IMG/VR virus record: IMGVR_UViG_3300020312_000526
Coordinates: 1-48,393 of that record
Strand: one strand, 5' to 3'
Length of the DNA: 48,393 nucleotides
DNA from: a virus
Made by a program: the position numbers and the translations under genes. The first letter of the stretch is position 1, and each line of letters opens with the position of its first letter. The notes below the pieces were generated by a model. The model was not told the origin of the DNA and did no database searches. It saw nothing but the letters and a program-made list of their open reading frames with translations. This document shows, in pieces, positions 6,834-15,206 of the stretch.

Positions 6834-7564
6834 CGAAACATTAATGAGGCGGTACAAGTATCTCGTAAATCATCTTGCTCTTTGTTTGTAAAAGATTCAA
6901 GTAACTTGACCATTGGGCATTCGAAGTTATGTTCGTTATAAGCGGCAATCATTTGTTCTTCGGTCATTTTTGTCCAAGTATTTTGCGATATTATATTCAT
7001 AACATTTCCCCAGAAAGTAGGCTTAAAAACTTCTTGAATAGTCGGAGTTAACTCTGCCATAGCCTCAATATTGTTCATCTTCCGTTTCTTACATTCTTCA
7101 GTAAATATTTTCTCGAAACTCTTCGTGATTATTTTGACTCCTTCTTTCTTTATACCTTTAACTGGCATATTCTTAGGCTCTTCAACTTTCCTCTCTCCAC
7201 TAGCAACTTTCTTCTGACTGAATGCTAATGATTCAAGTATTAATGGTAAATCTTCTTGACCGCATTCGCTCCTGATCCAACTTTGAACTTGATCAACACT
7301 AATTGTTGTAGTTTGTTTACCAGTTTCAAAATAGTTATATAAAGCTTCTGGCGTAATTTTCAAAACCTTCGACAAATTAAAAGTGATCCTTGTCCTTATA
7401 TCTCTTGGATCAACTTCTCCTCTCATGTACTTAGTCATCGTGCCAATTGTGATTCCCATTAATTGACATAAATCCCTTTGAGAGACTTTTCCTTCGTGCT
7501 GTGTTAATGCCTCATTTAATTTAAAGATTAAACGCTTAATCCTTTGAGCAGAAGTTGAGGCCAT
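6830..7564 (-). CDS. HTH transcription regulator, repressor-like
   Basis: A 244-aa protein. Residues about 12-75 form an XRE/lambda-Cro-type helix-turn-helix: LIFKLNEALTQHEGKVSQRD, LCQLMGITIGTMTKYMRGEV, then a second helical part ending ITPEALYNYFET. The rest is helical, charged and unrecognised, possibly for oligomerisation. It is transcribed away from the primase-helicase gene across an intergenic region with inverted repeats, the typical layout of a phage immunity repressor. With the integrase in the same window, a lysogeny role is likely but not shown. Confidence 0.65.
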   Translation of the reverse strand: MASTSAQRIKRLIFKLNEALTQHEGKVSQRDLCQLMGITIGTMTKYMRGEVDPRDIRTRITFNLSKVLKITPEALYNYFETGKQTTTISVDQVQSWIRSECGQEDLPLILESLAFSQKKVASGERKVEEPKNMPVKGIKKEGVKIITKSFEKIFTEECKKRKMNNIEAMAELTPTIQEVFKPTFWGNVMNIISQNTWTKMTEEQMIAAYNEHNFECPMVKLLESFTNKEQDDLRDTCTASLMFR

Positions 7565-7991
7565 TTTGTTTGGTTTGTTGGTTTGTAGTAGCTGTCGAAG
7601 TTCTGATTAAGAATAACACTTAATCAACCATTTTGTGTGTTATTTGAAACCGTTTTTAAAAATGATTTTCAAAATCGGGTTCTGATACCAAGTAATGTAG
7701 TGCAATCAGAGTGTTTATGCCAGCACTTGAGCCTTTTTACCCAGTCTAAAATCTAGTTTCCCTAGATTTCTAGTAATAATACATACATACTATGTACGCC
7801 TGAGAACTCGCTCGTAGCAGACCATGTCGTATAACGTGATTGATACGTCTATCAATTTCTTTCTATGAAGCTATGTAACGCATGCTGCGTCTTGTAGGAC
7901 TCAGGAAATGAAATACCATAGAAGAAGTTAAGAATAAGTTGTGCGTTTTGACTGAAGCGGCACAATAAGAATCCCCTTCAAATTAAATAAA
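7565..7991. promoter_or_regulatory. Divergent control region (candidate lysogeny switch)
   Basis: The 427-bp gap between the HTH regulator and the primase-helicase has no credible gene. It holds three inverted repeats: AATAACAC 7612-7619 with GTGTTATT 7637-7644; GATTTT 7664-7669 with AAAATC 7671-7676; and AAATCTAG 7749-7756 with CTAGATTT 7762-7769. These are plausible operators for the adjacent HTH protein. AT-rich runs near 7775-7795 (TACTATG) could serve as a rightward -10. Assignments are inference. Confidence 0.45.
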
Positions 7992-10304
7992 GTGAGACCA
8001 AATTTTTTCTGTATTCATCCAACCTTAAAAAACAAGCCTTCCGTTTTCCAGTCTGAGCATGCTTCTAATTGGACGAATCGTAGTGGAACTCTTTCAGAAT
8101 TAACAGCTCATATACTTCGTGGTGGGGCTTTCATTCCAGCGGAGATGACAAGTCATCATCGTTCTAATTCTGCTTTCTCAAAAAGCTCATTAGTCGTTGT
8201 AGATATTGATAACGGTTTAACGATTGAAGAATTTAAGAAACACGAATTATCTAAACAAGCTGCATATCTTTATACAACAGCCAGTCATGATCCTTCAAAA
8301 GGAAAGGAAAGATTTCGAATCATCTTCCAACTCCCAACAGTTGTAGAAGATCCAAAGCTTTATAAGTCTCTTGTCTCTTTGCTCGTCAAGAAGACACAAG
8401 CCGATGAAGCCTGCACAGATGTTTGTCGAATTTTCTATGGTAACGACAAAGCTATTGAACCCCTTGTTCAACTCGATGCTGTCTTAAGTCAGGAATATAT
8501 CGACGAGGCAAAACGATTACTTCTTTATCAGAAGCAGACCTACCACCGAGAAGATTCGCAGTACGACGAACGTGCAATCGACCAAGCGATCTACTGTCTT
8601 GAGCATGTCATTGAGCCTAGTCAGGACGATGACTATCAGAGATATAAAACAGTTACTGCAGCAGCAGCTTCTGCAGGTGATGTTCTCTATCAGACATGGA
8701 GTGACTGGGCATCAAGATGTCATCACGGAAATGTCAAAGGTGGAAGGCAGAATTCTGAACGTTATTATTACGGCTTTAAAGGTTCAACCTTATTCAAGAT
8801 TTTTCAGATAGCAACAGAAGATCGACCTGGATGGAGGAAAGATCTACCAGAGGAGTTAAGAGATACAGATACCGATTTCTATTTAGGTGTCTCTGGTGAT
8901 TCATTTGCTGGCTATGACCATAGGGACTTCACTGGAGAAGACGACGATGAAGAAGCTGAAATCGAGATGGATACAACGCAAGGATTATTTAGTCCTCCTC
9001 CTCCTAGCCAAACCGCAACACTTCCTCCTGAGGCCAACGCTCCAACAAGACCAGCGACTCCAGCTCGTCGAGGGGGAGGGAATGAGAACGAAGATACCCC
9101 TAGAAGAATAAGAGAATTACTTCTCCAAAGATTCAACGGACTTCGTTTGAATCAGATGAACCAGCAACTGGAGTACGGACCTAACTCTGACCCCAGAGAG
9201 ATTCATGACCCAACACATCTATATATACATGTCAGCGAAGGTCAAGGAACAGTCTTTCCAAAGACACTTGTCTTCGACCTGGCGTCAGTCATTGGGCATG
9301 AGAATCAGTATCACCCAGTGCGTTCTTATCTTGATTACTGCCAGCGTTTTGAACCCTGTCCTTATTTCAATCATCTAGCGACTGAATTACTTGGAGTCTC
9401 CAACGATCCAATTCAAAACCCAATCATGCCTTGTGGCAGTCGATTAGCTGATGTCATTCTGAAACGATTTTTTATTGGTGCTGTCGCTCGTGTGATGCAG
9501 CCAGGGTGCAGACATGACTGGATGCCCATATTGATAGGAGATCAGAACTGTGGCAAAACTACTTTCTTCCAGTACTTAACTCCTCAATCTTTACTAGACG
9601 GAACCTATCCCTGGGTTACAACAATGCAGCAGGGAATTGAATATCTAAAAGAAAAACCTCATGCACTCCATTCAGGATTCATTGTGGTCATGGATGAGTT
9701 CGAAAGATATACAAAGCGTAAATACGTTGAGGAACTAAAGAACTTAGTCTCCGTCAGCGTTGATCGTTCAGCTCGTAAATATGAAAACGAGAAATCTTAT
9801 CCCAGAAGTTTTGTCCTCGCAGGAGCAACTAACAATACAGACTTCCTTGTTGACCCAAGCGGAAACAGGAGATTCCTTCCCATTATTGTTCAAGGAAAGG
9901 TTGCATCGAAAGAGAACCCAAATATCAAGATCATTGATTTAGATCGACTTAAGAGGGACAGGAATTCTATTTGGGCAGCCGCATATGCTCATTACTGTGA
10001 TCAACCTAATCATGTATTCACCAGCCATGAACTGAACCACGTTTCTGATTTCACTGATTCCTTTACCAGAGACAACCCGATCGATGCCAAAGTCATTGAA
10101 TGCGTTCAGCAAAATACAACTGGCTATACAAATGATGGCTCCTCCTACGTAACCCTCCACGATATTTACAACTGGCTAGAGATTCCAATTACTCAACACC
10201 GTCAAATGTCGCAGGATATTATTGATTGTTTGAAAAGAATGGACTACAAAAATAAAAAAATAAAAAAGAATGGCAAGCAATTAAGGGTCTGGATTAAGTC
10301 GTAG
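7992..10304 (+). CDS. Primase-helicase (AEP-like primase + VapE/SF3-type ATPase)
   Basis: A 770-aa protein from GTG 7992; no good ribosome site. The N-terminal third looks like a primase-polymerase: LVVVDIDNG (Asp71, Asp73), TTASHDPSKGKERFRIIFQL (His99 and basic residues), CTDVCRIFYGND. A Pro-rich acidic linker lies at about 315-360. The C-terminal part is a VapE-like helicase ATPase: Walker A LIGDQNCGKTTFF (about 515), Walker B FIVVMDEFERY (about 565), and the ATNNTDFLVDPSGNRRFLPI sensor region. Such fusions start and unwind phage or satellite DNA replication. The linker suggests two flexibly joined modules. Confidence 0.8.
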   Translation: MRPNFFCIHPTLKNKPSVFQSEHASNWTNRSGTLSELTAHILRGGAFIPAEMTSHHRSNSAFSKSSLVVVDIDNGLTIEEFKKHELSKQAAYLYTTASHDPSKGKERFRIIFQLPTVVEDPKLYKSLVSLLVKKTQADEACTDVCRIFYGNDKAIEPLVQLDAVLSQEYIDEAKRLLLYQKQTYHREDSQYDERAIDQAIYCLEHVIEPSQDDDYQRYKTVTAAAASAGDVLYQTWSDWASRCHHGNVKGGRQNSERYYYGFKGSTLFKIFQIATEDRPGWRKDLPEELRDTDTDFYLGVSGDSFAGYDHRDFTGEDDDEEAEIEMDTTQGLFSPPPPSQTATLPPEANAPTRPATPARRGGGNENEDTPRRIRELLLQRFNGLRLNQMNQQLEYGPNSDPREIHDPTHLYIHVSEGQGTVFPKTLVFDLASVIGHENQYHPVRSYLDYCQRFEPCPYFNHLATELLGVSNDPIQNPIMPCGSRLADVILKRFFIGAVARVMQPGCRHDWMPILIGDQNCGKTTFFQYLTPQSLLDGTYPWVTTMQQGIEYLKEKPHALHSGFIVVMDEFERYTKRKYVEELKNLVSVSVDRSARKYENEKSYPRSFVLAGATNNTDFLVDPSGNRRFLPIIVQGKVASKENPNIKIIDLDRLKRDRNSIWAAAYAHYCDQPNHVFTSHELNHVSDFTDSFTRDNPIDAKVIECVQQNTTGYTNDGSSYVTLHDIYNWLEIPITQHRQMSQDIIDCLKRMDYKNKKIKKNGKQLRVWIKS

Positions 10305-10343
10305 CCTGAGACAGAAAAGACAATCGCAAGATGTGTCTTGCGT

Positions 10344-10379
10344 AAGACCGTAGAGACTCCTTTCTTTGCGGTCTTTTTT
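10344..10379 (+). terminator. Rho-independent terminator after the primase-helicase
   Basis: AAGACCG (10344-10350) pairs with CGGTCTT (10369-10375) around an 18-base loop and is followed by a run of T. It lies 40 bases after the primase-helicase stop and should end the rightward early transcript. Confidence 0.75.
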
Positions 10380-10399
10380 CATGCTTTCAAACCCTCCTT

Positions 10400-10640
10400 C
10401 TTTTAAGGGGTACACCCTCCTTCCCTTCTAACTCTTTAGTAATAAATGAGTCTTATAAAAGGGTGACAGGGGTACGGCACTTTCTAGAACCTTTCTTGAG
10501 AAAAAGGCGGCATATTCTTCAAACTTTCCCTTTACAGATTCCCTATGATTAGTAGTAAGTAAATAAGAAGAAGAAGAAAGGGGAAGAATATCTCTAAGAA
10601 AGTTTAAGAAAGTGGTGTACCCCGCGTACCCCTGTACCCT
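10400..10640. repeat. GGGGTAC repeat cluster (origin or regulator-binding candidate)
   Basis: The gene-free stretch 10380-10668 contains GGGGTAC at 10407-10413 and 10469-10475 and, in inverse orientation, GTACCCC at 10617-10623 and 10626-10632 plus GTACCC at 10634-10639. Between them are an AT/purine-rich tract and near-mirror sequences (TTCTTCAAACTTTCC at 10514-10528 and GAAAGTTTAAGAAAG at 10599-10613). Iterons on both sides of a purine/AT-rich segment next to the replicative helicase gene fit a replication origin; a regulator-binding cluster is the alternative. Confidence 0.35.
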
Positions 10641-10668
10641 TAGTAAACAAAATGCTTACCACAGCACT

Positions 10669-10980
10669 ATGTCTAATTCTGGCCATCCTATGTATGGAAT
10701 TGATCGGCAGACTTTGAATCAAATCCTTCCAAAGGGACTGAAGCAACTAACGAAGCAGGATATAACAGACTTGTCCAGATTAATAATTCGCTACCAATCT
10801 TCTAATTCAGAAGGTGAAATCGTTGGAGATATCACGGCCTTTCTCGATCGCATCGGAAAGACTCGTGAACAACTCCACGAAAGATCTAGAGCAATATGGC
10901 AATCAGGTTTCAGACCCAGTCAATTCTCTGAAGGAGAGGTTGGATCTGGTGCTGACGTCGAAGCTGGCTGTGGATCGTAA
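10669..10980 (+). CDS. Hypothetical protein, 103 aa
   Basis: The frame is open from a GTG at 10612, but that stretch is the GTACCCC repeat cluster, so I choose ATG 10669 (MSNSGHPMYGIDRQTLNQIL). The middle is helical (KQLTKQDITDLSRLIIRYQS). No domain is recognised. The 3' 61 bases overlap an antisense small gene. Confidence 0.5.
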   Translation: MSNSGHPMYGIDRQTLNQILPKGLKQLTKQDITDLSRLIIRYQSSNSEGEIVGDITAFLDRIGKTREQLHERSRAIWQSGFRPSQFSEGEVGSGADVEAGCGS

Positions 10981-11084
10981 TCGTCATCATCCACTCGACC
11001 CATTGTTTTAATATCCAGTAATTCTTTTAAGGTGCTTATCTCATCCTCTAAATGTTCTATGTGATTCTGATATAAACCATTCAT
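10920..11084 (-). CDS. 54-aa small protein with short coiled coil and acidic Pro/Ser tail
   Basis: ATG 11084-11082, 3 bases after the stop of the membrane/coiled-coil gene at 11088-11300, to TGA 10920-10922. The sequence begins MNGLYQNHIEHLEDEISTLK ELLDIK (heptad pattern) and continues VDDDDYDPQP then Ser/Pro. It looks like a partner of the upstream protein, possibly in a membrane complex. It overlaps the plus-strand gene by 61 bp. Function unknown. Confidence 0.5.
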   Translation of the reverse strand: MNGLYQNHIEHLEDEISTLKELLDIKTMGRVDDDDYDPQPASTSAPDPTSPSEN

Positions 11085-11087
11085 GAA

Positions 11088-11300
11088 TTATCTTCTCTTA
11101 GATTCAAGTTGTCGAAGTCTCGTCTCATGATCTTTGACGTCTTCTTTTAAGATAATTATATCCTTAGATAACTCGCTCCTGAGGAGTTGTACTTCTCTAA
11201 GTATCGCTTCCATTCCTCTCTTCATGCTTCCCTGAGTGAAAGCAATTCTCCAGAGCGCACCCGCAGATGCGACTCCAATGACAGCAGTAACTTCAAGCAT
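11088..11300 (-). CDS. Small membrane protein with coiled coil, 70 aa
   Basis: The N-terminal hydrophobic helix (MLEVTAVIGVASAGALWRIA) is followed by an amphipathic heptad-rich helix (MEAILREVQLLRSELSKDII, then LKEDVKDHETRLRQLESKRR). One membrane anchor with a cytoplasmic coiled coil is the form of holin-associated or haemolysin XhlA-like phage proteins, but no lysis role is shown. A good GGAGG lies about 12 bases before the ATG. Confidence 0.55.
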   Translation of the reverse strand: MLEVTAVIGVASAGALWRIAFTQGSMKRGMEAILREVQLLRSELSKDIIILKEDVKDHETRLRQLESKRR

Positions 11301-11326
11301 GGCATTGCACCTCCATAATTATTCTA

Positions 11327-11836
11327 TTGCAAAATTTAAAGCCACCTAAAGCACCTAAACATTGGGATCAACGCTTCCTAGTCCTTGCTTCGAATATAGC
11401 GGGTTGGTCGAAAGACCCATCTACAAAAGTTGGTGCAATAGCCGTTCGTGATAAACGCATTTTAGCGCAAGGTTTTAATGGCCTGCCTGTAGGCATAACA
11501 GATTCAGATACACGACTCAATGATCGCGACCTTCGTCTAAGCATGACGGTTCATGCCGAGATGAATTGTGTCGCTTTCGCAGCAAAGTCAGGGGTTTGTC
11601 TTGCTGGATCAACGATGTATATCTGGCCTTTAATGACCTGTAGCAACTGTGCTGCAGTTTTAATTCAGGCTGACATTACTAAAATCGTTGTTCCAGATTT
11701 TGTAGAACCAATTCGCTGGCAAGATTCATTTAACGCTGCAAGAGAAATGTTTATCGAAGCTGGTGTTGCTGTTCACCGTATTCCTATTAGAGGGCCTCTC
11801 GATCCAGACGAAGAGGACGAGACCACCAACACTTGA
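11327..11836 (+). CDS. dCMP deaminase (deoxycytidylate deaminase family)
   Basis: A 169-aa protein starting at TTG 11327 (no ATG in frame before the conserved region). Zinc/catalytic motif HAEMNCVAFAAKSG (His and Glu) and TCSNCAAVLIQADI (two Cys, TCxxC in place of PCxxC), preceded by STKVGAIAVRDKRILAQGFN. It converts dCMP to dUMP, feeding thymidylate synthesis. A ThyX-like gene lies downstream in the same direction, consistent with dTMP supply during phage replication. Size matches the family. Confidence 0.88.
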   Translation: MQNLKPPKAPKHWDQRFLVLASNIAGWSKDPSTKVGAIAVRDKRILAQGFNGLPVGITDSDTRLNDRDLRLSMTVHAEMNCVAFAAKSGVCLAGSTMYIWPLMTCSNCAAVLIQADITKIVVPDFVEPIRWQDSFNAAREMFIEAGVAVHRIPIRGPLDPDEEDETTNT

Positions 11837-11889
11837 TAATTCCACTAGATTGCGTACTGTAACAATCAATATGCAATACTGCAGATGCG

Positions 11890-12132
11890 ATGAAGGAACT
11901 GAAGCTAGGCCACCGAGTTAAGAATACGCAAAGAGATGTAAATGGAATGGTGGCTGGTGCTCAACAAGCTAATGGAGTTAACAGCGTATTAGTACCAGTG
12001 GTTCTAGAAGGTTCGACTCGTAGAGAACTCTGGCCTATGGATCAAATTAAATTGCTCCCAAAATCTAAACAGCTTATCGCTCTTGGTGGAAAATTTAATC
12101 CACCCAAAGGCTATCCACTCAACATTAAATAG
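11890..12132 (+). CDS. Hypothetical protein, 80 aa (SH3-like beta pattern)
   Basis: A short beta-rich protein: LGHRVKNTQRDVNGMVAGAQ, VLVPVVLEGSTRRELWPMDQ, IKLLP. The GHRV...G.V...V.V...RELWP.. pattern resembles SH3-like barrels in phage adaptor proteins, as inference only. It ends 2 bases before the next gene. Function unknown. Confidence 0.6.
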   Translation: MKELKLGHRVKNTQRDVNGMVAGAQQANGVNSVLVPVVLEGSTRRELWPMDQIKLLPKSKQLIALGGKFNPPKGYPLNIK

Positions 12133-12134
12133 TC

Positions 12135-12812
12135 ATGGCACAATGGGCACTCCCTCCTGATCTTCACTCTCGTATAGAGGGAGGTCCTTTATGTTTTCAT
12201 TCTGACCACAACATTGGAGCAAAAGACGGTTTAATTCCTCGCTATGCAGATAGCCATGCCTGTGTCAGGTGTGTCGCAGCATTGACCGAGGGACGGCTTG
12301 CTTTAGATGTTCATCGAATTGAAAAGATTCATCGTCGTAGATTTCTAGAATTTTGGTCCTTTGTTGAGATGGCTGGAGCGAATGATTGCTGGCCCTGGAG
12401 AGGGAAATATCACACTCGTTGCTCTTCGAGTTACTTTCCAATTCCTAGATTCTGGGGTAAAGGCAGGCAGTACTCGGCATCAAGAGTTGCCGCTTGGTTG
12501 ACATGGGGAGATATCGGTAGGCTTCCAATTAAAAATATCTGTGGTGACAATAATTGCTGTAACCCCCTACATATCAAGATCAAAGGGGTTCCACATTTCT
12601 ATCACAGAAGAAAATTAGACACGATGGATATTGATTTCAGTACAAGAAAATTAGAAAGCGAAACATTGTGTTTCTTAGAAACCACAGCGACAAAAGATCC
12701 AAAGACTTTTGAGCGTTTAGAGAAAACAAATAAGATCTGGATTAACTGGCGGATGGGCAGTGATGAGCCTCTTAGCTCTCTGATGGGAAGTCCTCCTGAA
12801 GATAATAAGTAA
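12135..12812 (+). CDS. HNH-like / zinc-binding protein
   Basis: A 225-aa protein. N-terminal metal site CFHSDHNIGAKDGLIPRYAD then SHACVRCVAAL (Cys/His pairs). The middle has WPWRGKYHTR ... ASRVAAWLTW, and ICGDNNCCNPLHIKIKG, which is the C..CCNPLH core of HNH endonucleases of the phage homing type. The first His of HNH is not obvious, so activity is uncertain. It could be a free-standing homing nuclease or a DNA-binding regulator. Confidence 0.6.
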   Translation: MAQWALPPDLHSRIEGGPLCFHSDHNIGAKDGLIPRYADSHACVRCVAALTEGRLALDVHRIEKIHRRRFLEFWSFVEMAGANDCWPWRGKYHTRCSSSYFPIPRFWGKGRQYSASRVAAWLTWGDIGRLPIKNICGDNNCCNPLHIKIKGVPHFYHRRKLDTMDIDFSTRKLESETLCFLETTATKDPKTFERLEKTNKIWINWRMGSDEPLSSLMGSPPEDNK

Positions 12813-12845
12813 GATATAAAGGAGACGTAATTATTACTGATATCC

Positions 12846-13781
12846 GTGTCGACACTTCAGAAACTCGCTGCGGCAAAGGCTGCAGAGTTGAATTCAGCGA
12901 ACTACGCGAATCCCTGGTATGACCCAAACAAAGGTCATGGCGGTAGAAAGGGAGACTATATGGGATACGACGAAGACGTCTATAACAAATTTGTAGCAGC
13001 GGATGCAGATGGCGATGGAATAATTTCTAAGAACGAATACAAAACTTGGGACAATCTAAAATACGATATCATCGGTGATAACCACGCTCCGTTCTATAAA
13101 GGTAAGTGGGATAGAGGAGCTGCAAGACAAAGAGCAATACTAAAAGGATTATCAAGACATAATTTATCCTTAGAGGATACCAGTGTTTTAGCTCATCACG
13201 GTATTTGGCAAGATAATCAAACTGGAGATCTATATGGAGCGACTGGTTATAAGAGTGATCTATGGGGTAGACATGCAGATGACAACCTGTCTTCCTATGC
13301 AGGGCATTTCAAAAAAGACGATGCCAATATGGCTGGCACCTATTTTGATTTTGCTGACTGGGGTGACGACGGAGCACCTGTTTATAAATATGCCTACCAA
13401 GGAGATTGGACTCCAGCAGAGGAAGAAGAGGAAGTAACAGCTTGCCCAGCAGGACAAATTAGAGGTACCTCTGGTGCGTGTATCGAAGATAAAACATATG
13501 CAGAAAATCCTTGGGAAGAACCAAGAAAAACTCCACAAGCTTTAGTCGATAAGAGAACAGACTGGGATGCCAACTGGGACCCAACAAGGCCAGGCATTAC
13601 TCCTGAAGAACAGGGAAGTATTCCCTTCAACACGGCTGGCATGCTGAATGAAGCTAGAAAAAATAACTCTGTTGCTACTGGAAAATTCTCAAGCTTTCTA
13701 AGTGGTTTCGATGACGACTCTGATGATGAACAGAAAAAGCTCGAAAGCTACTTGAGAGCTACTGAGTATCAGACTCTTTAA
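12846..13781 (+). CDS. EF-hand protein with one Cys-rich CPAGQ module
   Basis: 311 aa from GTG 12846. An AAGGAG sequence lies about 21 bases upstream, unusually far; an in-frame stop at 12828-12830 leaves GTG as the only good start. Residues about 52-66 (AADADGDGIISKNEY) form a Ca2+-binding EF-hand loop with all ligands. Residues about 198-216 (CPAGQIRGTSGACIED) match the Cys modules of the large structural protein at 41293-43527. Likely a virion-associated or extracellular-facing protein, as inference from these shared modules. Confidence 0.65.
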   Translation: MSTLQKLAAAKAAELNSANYANPWYDPNKGHGGRKGDYMGYDEDVYNKFVAADADGDGIISKNEYKTWDNLKYDIIGDNHAPFYKGKWDRGAARQRAILKGLSRHNLSLEDTSVLAHHGIWQDNQTGDLYGATGYKSDLWGRHADDNLSSYAGHFKKDDANMAGTYFDFADWGDDGAPVYKYAYQGDWTPAEEEEEVTACPAGQIRGTSGACIEDKTYAENPWEEPRKTPQALVDKRTDWDANWDPTRPGITPEEQGSIPFNTAGMLNEARKNNSVATGKFSSFLSGFDDDSDDEQKKLESYLRATEYQTL

Positions 13782-13823
13782 CTTTCCTAAACTATTTAAA
13801 AAGGCACCAATTAATTATTAATA

Positions 13824-14429
13824 ATGACATCATCAGCAGAGGAAGCAAAGGCAAGGACACATCAATGGCTCCAAGATGTATACAAATCTGAACTTGGTCG
13901 TGATCTAGGTCAAGAAGGTAAGGACTACTGGACTGCAGATATACATGATCGTGGCCAGACAAGAGATCAGGTATTAGCAAATATCAGAAGAAGCCCTGAA
14001 TATGCTGGATATCAAAGAGGTAAAGGTTCTTCGCCAGCACCAGCTCCTTCCCCAGCACCTGCCCCTTCTCCTGCACCAGCACCTTCTCCTGCGCCAGCAC
14101 CTTCCCCTGCACCATCTCCTTACTCAAACGACTACAAATTTTCAGGCATAGATGCAGCCGCACTTGCTGGTAATGCTATGACTGATGACTATTACTCTCG
14201 CTTCCTTCCTCAAATGAGAAAAGAAGTCATGCTTGGCATCGACGAAATAGGAGCAGCAAGTCGCTACCACTCTGATCGCTGGGAAGGTGAGCCTCCTGAA
14301 TTTGACGACCCATTCGAAATATTCAATAAATATAGAAGTGGTTCTAACAGTGGAAGCGGTACAAATGCATCCACAATCGATGCACTTCAACAGCGCATTA
14401 AAGCTTTAGAGGATAAGTACCAAAATTAA
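13824..14429 (+). CDS. DUF4214 protein with Ser-Pro-Ala linker and coiled coil
   Basis: 201 aa. Residues 12-65 are one DUF4214 unit (WLQDVYKSELGRDLGQEGKD YWTADI...RGQTRDQVLANIRR SPEY). A repetitive SPAPAP linker follows at about 73-98, then a helical part and a C-terminal heptad segment (TIDALQQRIKALEDKYQN). The same combination of DUF4214 and SPAP linker occurs in the large structural protein at 41293-43527. Probably a virion or surface-binding protein placed outside the late operon. Confidence 0.7.
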   Translation: MTSSAEEAKARTHQWLQDVYKSELGRDLGQEGKDYWTADIHDRGQTRDQVLANIRRSPEYAGYQRGKGSSPAPAPSPAPAPSPAPAPSPAPAPSPAPSPYSNDYKFSGIDAAALAGNAMTDDYYSRFLPQMRKEVMLGIDEIGAASRYHSDRWEGEPPEFDDPFEIFNKYRSGSNSGSGTNASTIDALQQRIKALEDKYQN

Positions 14430-14433
14430 TTCA

Positions 14434-14874
14434 ATGACACGTTTTGCTGGAGATACGATTGGTATCAAATCTTTATCGGAACTAAGTGCAGACAAAGGTT
14501 CCGAGCTGAGTGACCTTGCTAGGAGACTGACAGTCTTGGAGCAAGGAGGCGCTGTTAACCCAGACGAGTCAAAGAGATATGAAGAAAGAAATGCTATTAG
14601 AGATTTATATGCCGCACAGATAGCAGAAGGTCACGACATTCTTACAGCAATGCGTTACAACCCAGCCGCAACTCCAGAGGATTGGGAACGATATTCCTTT
14701 GCTTTCGAAGAAGTAGATCCCCCAGCATTCGGAAAAGGTGGTGGATCAAAACAAGCAAGGGCTGGACAGGCGGCAAATAGAGCAAAGGCAAGAGCAAGAG
14801 CTAATGCAAGAGGACGCGAAGGAGGTAAACCATCAAGAAGTCAAAAAGCAGGAGCTAAACGTCGGGGCGGATAA
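14434..14874 (+). CDS. Hypothetical protein with very basic Gly/Ala/Arg tail
   Basis: 146 aa. The N-terminal part is helical (LARRLTVLEQGG); the middle has YAAQIAEGHDILTAMRYNPA; the last 45 residues are rich in Arg, Lys, Ala and Gly (ANRAKARARANARGREGG), suggesting nucleic acid or acidic-surface binding. It begins 4 bases after the preceding DUF4214 gene and likely shares its transcript. No family recognised. Confidence 0.55.
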   Translation: MTRFAGDTIGIKSLSELSADKGSELSDLARRLTVLEQGGAVNPDESKRYEERNAIRDLYAAQIAEGHDILTAMRYNPAATPEDWERYSFAFEEVDPPAFGKGGGSKQARAGQAANRAKARARANARGREGGKPSRSQKAGAKRRGG

Positions 14875-14900
14875 TTAACCCACCAACATCATTTATATTT

Positions 14901-14930
14901 GTTACGTTATGTGAAGCATCTTACATAATG
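14901..14930 (+). promoter_or_regulatory. Second copy of GTTACrTTATGT...TTrCATAATG motif
   Basis: GTTACGTTATGT at 14901-14912 followed by TTACATAATG at 14921-14930, immediately before the GTG start at 14932. Matches the layout at 3592-3623. Its location in the 57-base gap after the 14434-14874 gene suggests a separate promoter for the next gene. Confidence 0.4.
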
Positions 14931-14931
14931 C

Positions 14932-15132
14932 GTGACTGAGCAACTAACTGATGAAGAGTGGATCAGGCAGACTTATCTGACTGAACTTCGTAGAGAACCT
15001 GATGAGATTGGCCTTGACTATTGGATAGCTGATATAAAAGATCGAGGTCAAACAAGAGAACAAGTTCTAAGTAATATCCGATTGTCGCCTGAATATGAAG
15101 CACTACAAAACCAGTTGTCAGACGGTGTTTAA
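14932..15132 (+). CDS. Single-unit DUF4214 protein, 66 aa
   Basis: Starts at GTG 14932. Almost the whole protein is one DUF4214 unit: WIRQTYLTELRREPDEIGLD YWIADIKDRGQTREQVLSNI RLSPEYEAL. It is very similar in pattern to the unit of the gene at 13824, differing in the LRREPDEI loop. A stand-alone module could be an accessory adhesin subunit. It has no signal peptide. Confidence 0.65.
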   Translation: MTEQLTDEEWIRQTYLTELRREPDEIGLDYWIADIKDRGQTREQVLSNIRLSPEYEALQNQLSDGV

Positions 15133-15206
15133 AACTTATTGAGTGTCAAGGCTTGCATTCTGGCTAATAGCGGCCTAACTTCTGGTTAGATCTGCTTAGA
15201 TGGGGA

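Noticed and set aside
8572-9136. Overlapping frames inside the primase-helicase gene
   Set aside because: No domains, and the main frame has continuous conserved motifs.
10612-10668. GTG 10612 as the start of the 103-aa gene
   Set aside because: The added codons are the GTACCCC repeats; ATG 10669 is more plausible.
13234-13642. Frames on both strands inside the EF-hand protein gene
   Set aside because: Shadow translations; the EF-hand and CPAGQ motifs are in the main frame.
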